38,847 nt of DNA from Rhodospirillaceae bacterium (GTDB lineage Bacteria > Pseudomonadota > Alphaproteobacteria > GCA-2731375). Each line of letters starts with the position of its first letter. The stretch's first letter is position 1. Below the pieces are notes generated by a model. That model searched no databases. It was not told the DNA's origin and saw nothing but the letters and a program-made list of their open reading frames with translations. A program made the translations under genes and the position numbers. Of the stretch, positions 15,919 to 25,069 are shown piece by piece. The stretch covers positions 38,320 to 77,166 of the forward strand of contig PCBT01000048.1 in the NCBI GenBank assembly GCA_002731375.1. Reading direction: 5' to 3'.

Positions 15919-17159
15919 TGGATTTCTCCGATACCTCTGCCGAGGCTGAATTCCGCGCCGAATGCCGCGCCTGGCTGGATGCCAATGCCACTCCGAAGGC
16001 GCATCCAAACCAGACCTGGGCCTCGGTTCTGGAAGATAAAACGCGGGACAACATTGTCCGCCTCTGCAAGGAATTTCAGCTCAAGCGCTACGAGGACCGC
16101 TGGGCTTGTCTGAACTGGCCACGGGAATATGGCGGGCGGGGCCTTAGCTCAATCGAGCGTGTGATTTACGGCCAGGAAGAATCTCGCTACATCGTGCCGC
16201 GCGGTGTCGTCGAAATCGGCCAGGGCATGGCCGGTCCTATCCTGATGAAATTCGCCACGGAAGAGCAAAAGGCCCGCTATCTGGCCCCCATGGCCAAGGG
16301 CGAGGAAATCTGGTGTCAGATCTTCAGTGAAAGCGCCGCCGGCTCGGACCTGGCCGGCCTGCGCATGGGGGCGGTGCGGGACGGAGAAGATTGGATTTTC
16401 AACGGCGAGAAAATCTGGACTTCCGGCGCGCACTACAGCGACTTCGGCATCATCGTGGTCCGCACGGATCCCGATGTGGCGAAGCATAAGGGCCTGACGT
16501 TCTTCTTTATCGACATGAAATCGCCCGGCATTTCCATCGAGCCCATTCGCCAGATCTCGGGCAGCTCTCACTTCAACGCGGTGCGGTTCGATGACGTGCG
16601 CGTGCCTGATGCCCAGCGGCTGGGAAAGGTAGGCGACGGCTGGAAGGTCGCGCTGGCCACATTGATGAACGAGCGGGTTTCGGTGGGCGAGGCGCCGGGC
16701 CCGGATTTCGAACAGATTTTCGCCTTGGCGCAAACCGTCGAACTGGATGACCGCCCCGCGATCGAGAACCAGGCCGTGCGTTCACGGCTGGCGCAATGGT
16801 ATTGCGAAACCGCCGGTCTGAAGAATACCAGGATGCGCTCGGTCTCCGCCCTGTCTCGGGGTGAAACGCCGGGGCCGGAAAATTCCATCGCCAAGCTGGT
16901 CAGCGCCCGCAAGGCACAGGAGATTGCCCGCTTTGGCAGCGATCTGATGGATCAATGCGGCATCGTCTCGGATCATGATCTGGTTCCCGGCGATGGCCGT
17001 TTTCAGCAGTCATATTTGCAGTCGCCGGCCATGCGCGTTGCCGGCGGCACGGATGAAATCCTGCGTAATATCATCGCCGAGCGCGTCCTTGGCCTACCCC
17101 AGGATCCGCGCACGGACAAGGGCCTGAGCTTTCGCGATATCCCGACGGGCAAGGAATAG
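15918..17159 (+). CDS. Acyl-CoA dehydrogenase, second (possibly noncatalytic) subunit
   Basis: A 413-residue acyl-CoA dehydrogenase. The start is placed at 15918 (MDFSDTSAEAEFR), overlapping the previous stop and preceded by GAAGGGGAGG; the frame is open further upstream but inside the earlier gene. Motifs include NWPREYGGRG, CQIFSESAAGSDLAGL, NGEKIWTSGAHYSDFG, and the ending GGTDEILRNIIAERVLGLP. Where the catalytic Glu of medium-chain enzymes would lie, this protein reads QCGIVSDHD, with no obvious equivalent. In mycobacterial heteromeric enzymes the longer subunit likewise lacks the base. Last gene of the operon; 193 bp separate it from the next gene. Confidence 0.9.
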   Translation: MDFSDTSAEAEFRAECRAWLDANATPKAHPNQTWASVLEDKTRDNIVRLCKEFQLKRYEDRWACLNWPREYGGRGLSSIERVIYGQEESRYIVPRGVVEIGQGMAGPILMKFATEEQKARYLAPMAKGEEIWCQIFSESAAGSDLAGLRMGAVRDGEDWIFNGEKIWTSGAHYSDFGIIVVRTDPDVAKHKGLTFFFIDMKSPGISIEPIRQISGSSHFNAVRFDDVRVPDAQRLGKVGDGWKVALATLMNERVSVGEAPGPDFEQIFALAQTVELDDRPAIENQAVRSRLAQWYCETAGLKNTRMRSVSALSRGETPGPENSIAKLVSARKAQEIARFGSDLMDQCGIVSDHDLVPGDGRFQQSYLQSPAMRVAGGTDEILRNIIAERVLGLPQDPRTDKGLSFRDIPTGKE

Positions 17160-17352
17160 CGAAGCGGCCGCAACGCAGCGATATCTCGAAGTGAACGACA
17201 AGATGAAACGGACGGCAGTCGATATGCTGAGTTGATGGATCAAATTCTTCACCGCCCCTCGCCCTCGGCATAACCGATCTCCTGACGGGTGATTTACCTT
17301 CCCTTCCGGCCGGATTAGGGTCCATGACATTTCCAAATTGGGAGGATATCGG

Positions 17353-18981
17353 ATGTCTTCATTCTCGCCTGACTTGATTCTTCATGGCGGTAAGATCGCC
17401 GTGATGGATGCGGATGGCCGTTTCATTTCGGCCCTCGCTGTGCACAACGGCAGGATTATTGCCACCGGTGGCGACGACGACATCCGCGCGCTCGCTGGCG
17501 TTGGCACCGAAATGTTCAATCTCGAGGGGCGGACAGCGATCCCCGGCATCGTTGACAGCCATACTCACCCCGATGGCTATGCGGCGCGGATCGCGAGTTG
17601 GGAAATGGTAAGCCCGGACAAGATTGACACCCGGGCAGGCCTTCTTTCACGCATCGCGGAACTGGCCGAGGAGCGGGGACCGGATGACTGGATTGTCTGC
17701 TATCGCTTCGACGACGTGAAATCGGGTGGCTATCCGAGCCTGGCCGAGATGGATCAGGCGGCCAAGGGGCGGCCGCTATACATCCAGCGTACCGATGGCC
17801 ATCTTGGACTGGCCAATAGCCGGGCCTATACGGAGGTAGGCCTTGGAACCGATCCAGCGGATCCACCGTTTGGCAGGTTTGACCGGGACCCTGCGTCGGG
17901 TGCGGTCACGGGACTGTGCCGGGAGACTGCCGCGCTTGTCTTTTTGAGCCATATCGAGGCGGCCAACACGCCCGAAATGCTCGCCGATGGGCTCGAGCAG
18001 GTCTTCGCCGAATGGCGCGGGTTTGGCGTTACCAGTGTTTACAATTCGCTTTGCGGGCGTAAGTCGATCGAGGCCTATCAGATCCTGCGCGCCCAGGGCA
18101 GGCTGGAGATGCGTGTCGGCATCATCGTTTCAGGTCGCGAGGAGGGGCTGGTCGAGAGCTTCATACGTGCCGGTTTTCATTCGGGCCTTGGTGACGATTG
18201 GTTGCGCGTGATCGGCGCCGAATGGTGCCCGGATTGTTCGACCTCTGGCCGTACGGCAGCCTATTACGAACCCTATGTCGGTGCTCCCATACCTGGCGAG
18301 CCCGAGCCCAATACCGGGATGCTGCTATATGAAGCCGCGGATCTTGCGGCGCGGGCGGTCGCGGCGCACAAGGCGGGACTGCAGGTCATGATCGAAGGCG
18401 TCGGCGATAGGGGCATAGACTTTGCACTTGATGCCATCGAGGCATGCCTCTTAGCCGCGCCGCGCCATGATCACCGGATGCGGGTTGAGCATTGCTGCTA
18501 TGTCACGCCGCCTATTCTCGAGCGCCTGAAGCGATTGGGGGTAATTGATAGTTCCGCCACGGGTTTCATGTACGACTTAGGCGGCGCCTATGTGGCCAAT
18601 CGCGGCCAGGCGGCGATGCAGCACATGTGGCCGCATCGAAGCCTGATCGATGCCGGCGTCCCCGCGCCTGGCCATTCGGACGCAATGGTTTGTCAGGCGA
18701 ATCCATTCCTAGCACTCTGGTCGATGATCACGCGCCGCTCGGACGATGGCGGGGATTTGGACCAGTGTCAGGCAGTTAGCCGGATCGAAGCCTTGCATGC
18801 TTACACCACTCTGGGTGCCTATGCTGGCCGTGAAGAAGCCGTGAAGGGCTCGATCGAGCCGGGCAAGCTTGCGGATATTGTGGTTCTCGACCGGGATTAC
18901 TTCACATGCCCCGAGGACGAGATACGCGATATCCGTGTGCAGGCCACTGTTTTGGACGGCAGCATCCTGCATCATGAGTAA
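17353..18981 (+). CDS. YtcJ-like metal-dependent amidohydrolase (amidohydrolase family 3)
   Basis: A 542-residue amidohydrolase-superfamily protein. The N-terminal small beta domain (LILHGGKIAVMDADGRF) is followed by the metal motif in VDSHTHPDG (His-x-His), a TIM barrel with RTDGHLGLANSRA, and late metal/catalytic segments such as MRVEHCCYV and GHSDAMVCQANPFLALWSM. The last part returns to the beta domain with GSIEPGKLADIVVLDRDYF. ATG at 17353 is preferred over an in-frame TTG 15 bp upstream because GGGAGG sits at the right distance. It probably hydrolyses an amide, carbamate or cyclic amide; the YtcJ branch is poorly characterised. It stands alone between the acyl-CoA operon and a broken GMC oxidoreductase facing it. 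Confidence 0.9.
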   Translation: MSSFSPDLILHGGKIAVMDADGRFISALAVHNGRIIATGGDDDIRALAGVGTEMFNLEGRTAIPGIVDSHTHPDGYAARIASWEMVSPDKIDTRAGLLSRIAELAEERGPDDWIVCYRFDDVKSGGYPSLAEMDQAAKGRPLYIQRTDGHLGLANSRAYTEVGLGTDPADPPFGRFDRDPASGAVTGLCRETAALVFLSHIEAANTPEMLADGLEQVFAEWRGFGVTSVYNSLCGRKSIEAYQILRAQGRLEMRVGIIVSGREEGLVESFIRAGFHSGLGDDWLRVIGAEWCPDCSTSGRTAAYYEPYVGAPIPGEPEPNTGMLLYEAADLAARAVAAHKAGLQVMIEGVGDRGIDFALDAIEACLLAAPRHDHRMRVEHCCYVTPPILERLKRLGVIDSSATGFMYDLGGAYVANRGQAAMQHMWPHRSLIDAGVPAPGHSDAMVCQANPFLALWSMITRRSDDGGDLDQCQAVSRIEALHAYTTLGAYAGREEAVKGSIEPGKLADIVVLDRDYFTCPEDEIRDIRVQATVLDGSILHHE

Positions 18982-19023
18982 CGGGGTTGAATGACCATTC
19001 CGATTGCAGCGTCTCGGCACGCC

Positions 19024-20707
19024 TCAAATGCAATCAGACAGTTTTTCCGCCGCCATGATCGTGGTCAGGTGAATATTGGCGCAGGGAATGGCAGGCATGA
19101 TCGAGGCATCGGCGACCCTCAGATTTTTGATGCCAAGGACCCTGCCGGCACTGTCCACACAGGCATCGCGGTCACCTTTGGCGCCCATCCGCACGGTGCC
19201 GCAGGCGTGCCAGTTTCCCAGCGCCGTTTCACGGGCGAAAGCCTCTGCCGCATGATCATCGCGCAATAACTCATCTATTCCGTAACCTGAAGACGTGACA
19301 ACCCGCATGATCGCGTTTCGCGGCAAGACGCCAAGGTCCAAGGCAAAGGCGCCGACTTCCGTCAGGATTTTGTTGTACCAAGTCTTTATACCCAGGCGGC
19401 GTGTCCAATCCGTGTAGGCGCCGGCGAATATGGAGAATGATGCCTTTTGAATGGCGTCCGCCGACAGCACCTTGCAGGCAAAGCGGATGCCATAAATCAT
19501 CCTGGCAAGATCGCGCTCATCGGACAAAAGATTGAACGATACATGGGGTTCGTCCTTGGCATCGGTGGTGCGCAAACGGACCAGGCCACGGGAAAAAGCC
19601 TTATCCGGCCCGACCCGAACGACGCCGAACTGATGTCCGACCGCCGTTTGATCAAACCTGTTGCCCAATGACATCTTCATATCCTGGGGCGGACAGCCCG
19701 CCATCCGGGAGGAAAAACGGCTATAGACTATGCGACTGTAGCCGAGCGCTTCGTTTCAAGTGCACGCCGAAGCCGACAAGCGGATGATCCTGTAGATTGG
19801 CACCGACAGCCGGCAGATCCGCACGAACTTCAATGCCCATCTCGCCTAAATGCACGGCGGGCCCGATCCCTGCGCGCAGTAGGACCGCAGGGGTATGCAG
19901 AGCGCCGGCGCAAAGGATGATTTCTCCGCCCTCGAAGCGTTCCTTGCCCCCTGGGGGAGATACCGACACGACAGTTGCCCGTGTGCCGTCGAATTCGATC
20001 TGATCCACCTGGGCATCGGTAATGATGTCCAGGTTGGGGCGCCGGCGCACGGCGCTGTCGAGATAGGCGACCGCCGTGGTAATACGCCGGCCATAGACAT
20101 TGTTCTTTGGAAACGGGAAACAGCCATCACCGAATTCCGCATGGCAATCGTCATGATAAGGCAGGCCCTGCTCTGCCACCGCGTCGCGAAAGGCCAAGGC
20201 GAAACCAGCCCAATCTTCCGGGAATGTGCGGCGAATGCCCATGGGGCCATCCTTACCATGTAAGGGGCCGTCGAAGTCCATATCGCGTTCCAGCCGCTTG
20301 AAGTATGGCAGGCAATCCTCCCAACCCCAGCCCGCCGCGCCCATGTCCGCCCAGCCATCATAATCGGAGGGCAGGCCCCGGATCGCGACCTGCCCGTTGA
20401 CGCTCGAGCCGCCGCCCATGACCCTGGCCTGCTCGTAGCGCTGTGCCGTCATGGAGGCTTCAACTTCGCTGGGGGATCTGTTGCCAACGACATCGCGGAA
20501 GACTTTCAGCTTCGTCCAGTACCGCGACGGACTGAAATAGTCAGGCAAATGCCCTTCGGCGTTAATGGAATCAGGAATTTCATCGGGTAGCGTGTCGGGC
20601 CCGGCTTCGAGCAGCAGTACCGACGCAATGCTGCGCGCGGAGAGGCGGTTGGCAAGAACACAGCCCGACGAGCCGCCGCCAACAATAATATAATCGTAAT
20701 GCTTCAT
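19024..20707 (-). pseudogene. GMC oxidoreductase (choline dehydrogenase-like), frameshifted
   Basis: Two reading frames together make one GMC flavoprotein. The first (20707 down to 19721) has YIIVGGGSSGCVLANRLS, the GGGSSVNGQVAIRG FAD loop and GANLQDHPLVGFGVHLKRSA, then hits a stop after LQSHSL. The second continues immediately in another frame (VYSRFSSRMAGCPPQDMKMS), with GVVRVGPDKAFSRG and the catalytic WHACGTVRMG, and ends with TTIMAAEKLSDCI at 19024. Relatives have about 8-10 more residues at the junction, so a small out-of-frame deletion near 19718-19735 is likely. The rest looks well conserved, so the lesion is recent or an assembly error. The family oxidises alcohols, aldehydes or choline with FAD. 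Confidence 0.88.
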
Positions 20708-20730
20708 TACTGGGTTCCGTCGCTACGTAC

Positions 20731-22398
20731 TCAGGGCCGCAGAACACCGCCCTTTGCCAATGGCTGGACCAGCCTTTGGTAGATGCCCAGCCACCCCTTG
20801 GTTTCCGTCATTTCGAATTCCGGCAGCGCCTCGCTGCGGGCTTTAAAGGTTGCTGCATCGATGGCTAAATCGATCCTGCGGTTGGCCAGGTCGATAACGA
20901 CGGGATCGCCGGTTTGAACCAGCGCCAAGGGGCCGCCACGTGCCGCCTCGGGCATCACCTGGCCGACCACGAAGCCGCGGTTAAGCCCCGACAACTGGCC
21001 ATCCGTGACAACGGCGATTTTGTCCCCTAGGTCGGCCCCCTGCATGGCGGCCACAAACCATGACGCCGAGGCTACGCCCGGGCCGCCGCGCGAGCCGAGA
21101 CCCCGCAGGACGACGACCTGACCTGGCTCAATGGCGCCGTTACTCAAGGCATCAAGTGCCTCTTCCTGGCTTTCATAAACGTTGGCGGGCCCCCGAAACG
21201 CCTCCGCCCGCGCCGGCACGGCGCCAACCTTGACCACGGAGCCATCGGGCGCCAGCGAGCCCTTTAGGATCATCAATGACGGTCCGGGGGAAACGGGTGC
21301 CGAAATCGAACCCAGAGGCGTGACCGGGTTGTCCGGAATTTCGGTCAGCAGATCACGTATTGAATCTCCCGAAATTGTCTTTGCCTGGGTATCGAGACGG
21401 CTTTCCAGTTGTTTCATGACGGCCGCCGTGCCGCCGGCATTTTCCAGATCGATAATGCTGTTCGGCCCGTTTGGCTTCACCGCGCAGAGTACGGGCACGC
21501 GTGGTCCCAACTGGTCAATCAAATCGTAGATGTTGACACCGACGCCGCCCTCTTCGGCGACCGCCTGCAGATGACGCAGGACGTTGATCGAAGTGCTCAG
21601 CGCCAGGGCGACGGCCATGGCATTGGCGAATGCACCTGGGGTCATAATCGAAAGGGGGCGAATATCCTGTTCGATCATGGTGACGATACGGGTCCCGGCA
21701 TCCGCCGCCAGCGCATCCATGCGCGGGCCGATGGCCGCGATGGGGGTCGAGCCGGGCGGCGCCATGCCCAGGGCCTCGGCCATCACGTGCATGCTGTTGG
21801 CGGTTCCCATGCCGGCGCAAACTCCGGGCGTGGTGATCGCCGCGTCGCACATGCCGCCCATGGTCTCGATATCAATGGCGCCCGTCGAGACCATGCCGGC
21901 GGACTCGAAAACATCCTCGACATCAATGGGTTCGCCCCCGAATTCGCCGCAGCCTTGATAGCCGCACGGCACGATGACAGTTGGAATGTTCAAACGCGCC
22001 GCCGCCATCAGATGTGCCGGAGTGGTCTTGTCGCAGGAACTCAGGCAGACCATGCCGTCAAGCAACGGCCCTTCGACGGATACTTCTATGTCGTTCACCA
22101 GTAGGTCGCGGGAGGGCAGAATATAGCGCCCCGCGCGTGCCGCGCAGGTGACGAAATCACTGGGGGCGACGGTCCGTACCTCGAACGGCACGCCACCCGC
22201 ATCGCGGATGGCCTGCTTCACGATCACCGATATATCGTCGAGGTGGCTGAAACAGATCGACAATTCGGAGGATGTATTGACGACGGCTATTTTCGGTTTC
22301 AGCAAATCCTCGTCGCTGAGCCCAAGGGCCTTCCATTGTGCGCGCCGCACGGCCCATGCGGTTGTTCCAGGCTCCAGGTTACTACGAAGTTTAGGCAA
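20731..22398 (-). CDS. IlvD/Edd-family dehydratase
   Basis: A 555-residue Fe-S dehydratase related to dihydroxy-acid dehydratase and sugar-acid dehydratases. Motifs: KIAVVNTSSELSICFSHL near residue 40, SSCDKTTPAHLMAA (cluster cysteine and Mg-binding Asp/Lys), PCGYQGCGEFGG, GMGTANSMHVMAEALGMAPPGS, and the C-terminal VVLRGLGSRGGPGVASASW and TDGQLSGLNRGFVVG. The PCGYQGCG segment differs from the usual branched-chain biosynthesis enzyme, so a sugar-acid or other hydroxy-acid role is more likely than IlvD proper. The start is a TTG at 22398 with a good GAGGGAG site. It overlaps the end of the FAD oxidoreductase gene by 8 bp, so the two are one operon. Substrate not assignable. Confidence 0.9.
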   Translation of the reverse strand: MPKLRSNLEPGTTAWAVRRAQWKALGLSDEDLLKPKIAVVNTSSELSICFSHLDDISVIVKQAIRDAGGVPFEVRTVAPSDFVTCAARAGRYILPSRDLLVNDIEVSVEGPLLDGMVCLSSCDKTTPAHLMAAARLNIPTVIVPCGYQGCGEFGGEPIDVEDVFESAGMVSTGAIDIETMGGMCDAAITTPGVCAGMGTANSMHVMAEALGMAPPGSTPIAAIGPRMDALAADAGTRIVTMIEQDIRPLSIMTPGAFANAMAVALALSTSINVLRHLQAVAEEGGVGVNIYDLIDQLGPRVPVLCAVKPNGPNSIIDLENAGGTAAVMKQLESRLDTQAKTISGDSIRDLLTEIPDNPVTPLGSISAPVSPGPSLMILKGSLAPDGSVVKVGAVPARAEAFRGPANVYESQEEALDALSNGAIEPGQVVVLRGLGSRGGPGVASASWFVAAMQGADLGDKIAVVTDGQLSGLNRGFVVGQVMPEAARGGPLALVQTGDPVVIDLANRRIDLAIDAATFKARSEALPEFEMTETKGWLGIYQRLVQPLAKGGVLRP

Positions 22399-23722
22399 TT
22401 TTGCTCCCTCTCTTATGAATGATTGCGCCCTGTTGCAGCAAACGTTCCTGTAGATGCTCGCAGTTGAGGTCCGTCACCCTGACGCTCCCATCGATGGCCA
22501 TGGCCGCGGCCGTCCCGGCGGCCTGCCCCATGGCCATACAGGGGGCGGCGACACGCAACGAGGCCTGGGCTTCGTGCGAGGCCGAAATACAGCGCCCGGC
22601 AATCAGCAAGCCTTCGATTTCGAGGGGGATAAGGCTGCGGAACGGGATCTGATAGTAGCCACCGGGGCGCAGCCAGACCCATCTGGTGGCGCGTCCGGCG
22701 CCGTGCTCCTCCAACGGCCAGGAACAACAGGCGATGGCGTCGTCAAAGCGTGCTTCGCCCATGACCTCGTCAACGCTCAGGGAATGCTGCCCGGTAATCC
22801 GCCTGGTTTCCCGCACCCCGATGCGCGTACCGCAATCGTCCACGTAACAGTTTTCAAAGCCGGGTACGTGGGCGCGAAAAGCGTCCCGGTACAACATCAC
22901 TTGCCGCCGGCCCTCAATCTCGGCCCAGGTGACGTCTTCGGTTTCCAGGGTGTTCGGCGGCATGCCGTCCCGCGCCACGCGGGTCACGTTCAAATGCACC
23001 GCGCCCGGATGGATTACGAACAAACCTCCCGCTGTCCTTGGCAGCTCGAACCCGGAGGCAACGGCCTGTTCCAGGTATTGACTCAATTCGGGACGTTTCA
23101 TGGCCGTGACTTTGTCCGTGTTAACGCCGCCAAGGCGGAACATTGGGTTGGGAAACTGAATACTGTCTGGGTCCATTTCAAACCTGGCGCCGGCCAGCGC
23201 CGCGATGGTCCCATCCCCCGTGCAATCGATCACCATTTTAGCGCGGCAGGCCCAGCGCCCGTCCTGTCCCTCGAACACCACACCGTCAATCTGGCTGCCG
23301 TCCATGATGACGGAGACGGCCCTGGTATGCAGCGCCAGGGTCATATCGGTCTCGGTGACGAGATTGTCCGCTACCATGCGAAGTAAGAATGGATCGTAGA
23401 CCATGGTCGCCGTTTCCAGCCACCGTATCGGCGCACGCGGGCCTTCAAGAAAGGCCAGCCGCTCGATAATTTCGCTCAGCAGACCGCCAACCGCCGGCAC
23501 GATGTCATCCTCGGTTACCGTGTATAGGCCGCAAATACTGCCGAGGGTTACGGCTGTCAGGGTGCCGCCCAGAAAGCCGTGGCTTTCGGCCAGCACAACC
23601 CTGGCGCCGGTTCGCGCCGCCGCGACGGCGGCACATAGTCCCGCCGAACCGCCGCCTACCACTAATACATCAACGCTTTCGCGGATTGGTGTTTGACGTG
23701 CGGGTTCGTGGTACGAGCGCAT
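22391..23722 (-). CDS. FAD-dependent oxidoreductase (FAD_oxidored type)
   Basis: A 443-residue flavoprotein with an N-terminal FAD fold: VDVLVVGGGSAGLCAAVAA (18-36), then RVVLAESHGFLGG. Other family segments are KMVIDCTGDGTIAALAGARFE (about 162-182), RETRRITGQHSLS, IPFRSLIPLEIEGLLIAGRC and AAPCMAMGQAAGTAAAMA at the end. This pattern fits the FAD_oxidored family, often found beside sugar or organic-acid catabolic genes. No signal peptide is present. The gene overlaps the downstream dehydratase by 8 bp. The upstream side opens on a long gene-poor region that would have to supply the promoter. The reaction is probably oxidation of a hydroxy-acid or cyclitol; this is a guess from context. Confidence 0.88.
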   Translation of the reverse strand: MRSYHEPARQTPIRESVDVLVVGGGSAGLCAAVAAARTGARVVLAESHGFLGGTLTAVTLGSICGLYTVTEDDIVPAVGGLLSEIIERLAFLEGPRAPIRWLETATMVYDPFLLRMVADNLVTETDMTLALHTRAVSVIMDGSQIDGVVFEGQDGRWACRAKMVIDCTGDGTIAALAGARFEMDPDSIQFPNPMFRLGGVNTDKVTAMKRPELSQYLEQAVASGFELPRTAGGLFVIHPGAVHLNVTRVARDGMPPNTLETEDVTWAEIEGRRQVMLYRDAFRAHVPGFENCYVDDCGTRIGVRETRRITGQHSLSVDEVMGEARFDDAIACCSWPLEEHGAGRATRWVWLRPGGYYQIPFRSLIPLEIEGLLIAGRCISASHEAQASLRVAAPCMAMGQAAGTAAAMAIDGSVRVTDLNCEHLQERLLQQGAIIHKRGSKIA

Positions 23723-24032
23723 TTTTTCCGCTTAACTGTTTTCGCGTTGTGGGAAGAGAGCGAAGCCCATCGTTCCACGAACAAGCAAAACTCCTGGCAG
23801 TAGTGTTCGGCGGCGGCACTGGCCTGCCCCATTTGGCATAGCCGCGCCACGAAGTTAGAGGTTGGCCTATATTGGAGGCGCCGGCCAAATCCCATTGATT
23901 TAGTATGGTTGAAATATTGGGGGCGAACAAGATCGTTTGGGGGGCTCATGTTGTTGTTCTCGCAAAACCAGTGGCATTTTGCAGAAAGCGCTTTTCATGC
24001 GCTGACAATCACCGCCTCAAAATCGGTAACTG
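23723..24032. other. Gene-free stretch upstream of the FAD oxidoreductase
   Basis: No convincing coding sequence, RNA gene or repeat is seen on either strand. Short open frames exist but match nothing recognisable. The promoter of the leftward FAD oxidoreductase/dehydratase operon should lie here. Confidence 0.5.
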
Positions 24033-24191
24033 TCAGATCGAGTCTGAATTACTACACTTAAGGAAGGCGAGCCAGTTCTCACCGAGGATTTTGCGGATAC
24101 GCGTCTTGCCCCAACCACGTCTCACCATCGCTGCCGTCAGGCTGGGGTACTCCGCTGGACCGTCAAGTCCGATCGGGTTGTTCGGTCGCTT
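24033..24191 (-). pseudogene. C-terminal remnant of a membrane (renal-type) dipeptidase
   Basis: About 52 codons on the minus strand give the typical end of a membrane dipeptidase: NPIGLDGPAEYPSL, TAAMVRRGWGKTRIRKILG, ENWLAFL. No start or zinc-binding part is present. The frame is continuous with the IS3-type fragment upstream, from which it is separated by a TGA at 24192-24194. The natural stop is probably lost, since a few unrelated residues follow before the stop at 24033. It looks like the tail left after an insertion and deletion removed the front of the gene. Confidence 0.7.
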
Positions 24192-24194
24192 TCA

Positions 24195-24418
24195 ACTGTG
24201 ATACAGGCTATCCGCGATGCCCTCGCGACAGTACAGCGTGGCAATGCTCTCCTCGCTACGCAAGCCTTCAAGTACGATGTGTATCTTCTCTTTCGACGAA
24301 TAATGCCTGCGCGTCTTGCGACGAATATCCCGGATCGCTTTCTCAGCCGAGTCTTTCTTGCTGATGGATTTCTGCCCAATGAAAACCCCTCAATATGTCC
24401 CAGGGGAGCTGACGTCAG
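24195..24418 (-). mobile_element. IS3-family element remnant: terminus plus N-terminal part of orfA
   Basis: On the minus strand a frame reads SAEKAIRDIRRKTRRHYS, SKEKIHIVLEGLRSEESI, ATLYCREGIADSLYHS, then TGA where relatives have Trp. This is the helix-turn-helix N-terminus of an IS3-family orfA. At its upstream side, the minus-strand sequence from 24418 (TGACGTCAGCTCCCC) resembles an IS3-type terminal repeat that begins with TGA. The rest of orfA, all of orfB and the other end are missing: the fragment stops against a dipeptidase remnant. It is certainly inactive. The exact IS group cannot be told. Confidence 0.65.
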
Positions 24419-24422
24419 ACAC

Positions 24423-24857
24423 TTGCCGGAACTGACCGCCGAGACCCTGCGCAACGGTTGGCTGCATACACGCGATGACGGATATATGGACGACGACAGT
24501 TTTGTCTACGTTGTCGACCGAGTCAAAGACATGATTATCTCTGGCGGTGAGAACGTTTATTCGACGGAGGTCTAAAATGCCATCTATCAGCACAATGCCG
24601 TGGTCGAATGCGCGGTGATCGGCTTCCTGCATGAAAAATGGAGAGAACAGGTACACGCTATTGCCCGCCTGGCGGAAAGTCAGAAACTTGATGAGGCCGG
24701 CATCATCGCCCATTGCCGCGAATGGATAGCCAACTAAAAGTGCCGCCGCAGCGTGACCTTTGAAAGCGACCACCTGCCCCTCTCCGGCGCCGGCAAGATC
24801 CTCAAGGCCGAACTGCGCGAAACCTATACGGAAGGGCATGAGAAACAAGTGAATTAG
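24423..24857 (+). pseudogene. C-terminal remnant of an AMP-forming acyl-CoA synthetase, two internal stops
   Basis: One frame reads the C-terminal domain of an acyl-CoA synthetase: LPELTAETLRNGWLHT, DDGYMDDDSFVYVVDRVKD, MIISGGENVYSTEV, then TAA at 24573-24575 where Glu is expected. It continues with NAIYQHNAVVECAVIGFLHE, then a second TAA at 24735-24737 where Tyr is expected, then SGAGKILKAELRE with the adenylation lysine, ending at 24857. Both stops are single-base changes from sense codons. The N-terminal three quarters are absent; the homology begins immediately after the IS3-type terminus at 24418. It is a decayed fragment. Confidence 0.85.
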
Positions 24858-25069
24858 AGCCATCAGACCGCCGCTTGCACCATCAACGCCCAGCAGTTTA
24901 ACATCAGACCTACATGGGCGAGATCCGATGTAATGAAACAGGCGCAACTGTCCAAAATTTATTAATGAAGGACGGGCTTATGCAAGCCTGCGTGGACTGC
25001 CTTGTTCGGAAGCAAAAAGGTATATGAGCGTGAATGGGAGTTATCTGAGATACTTGGGAGAAAACGCAT

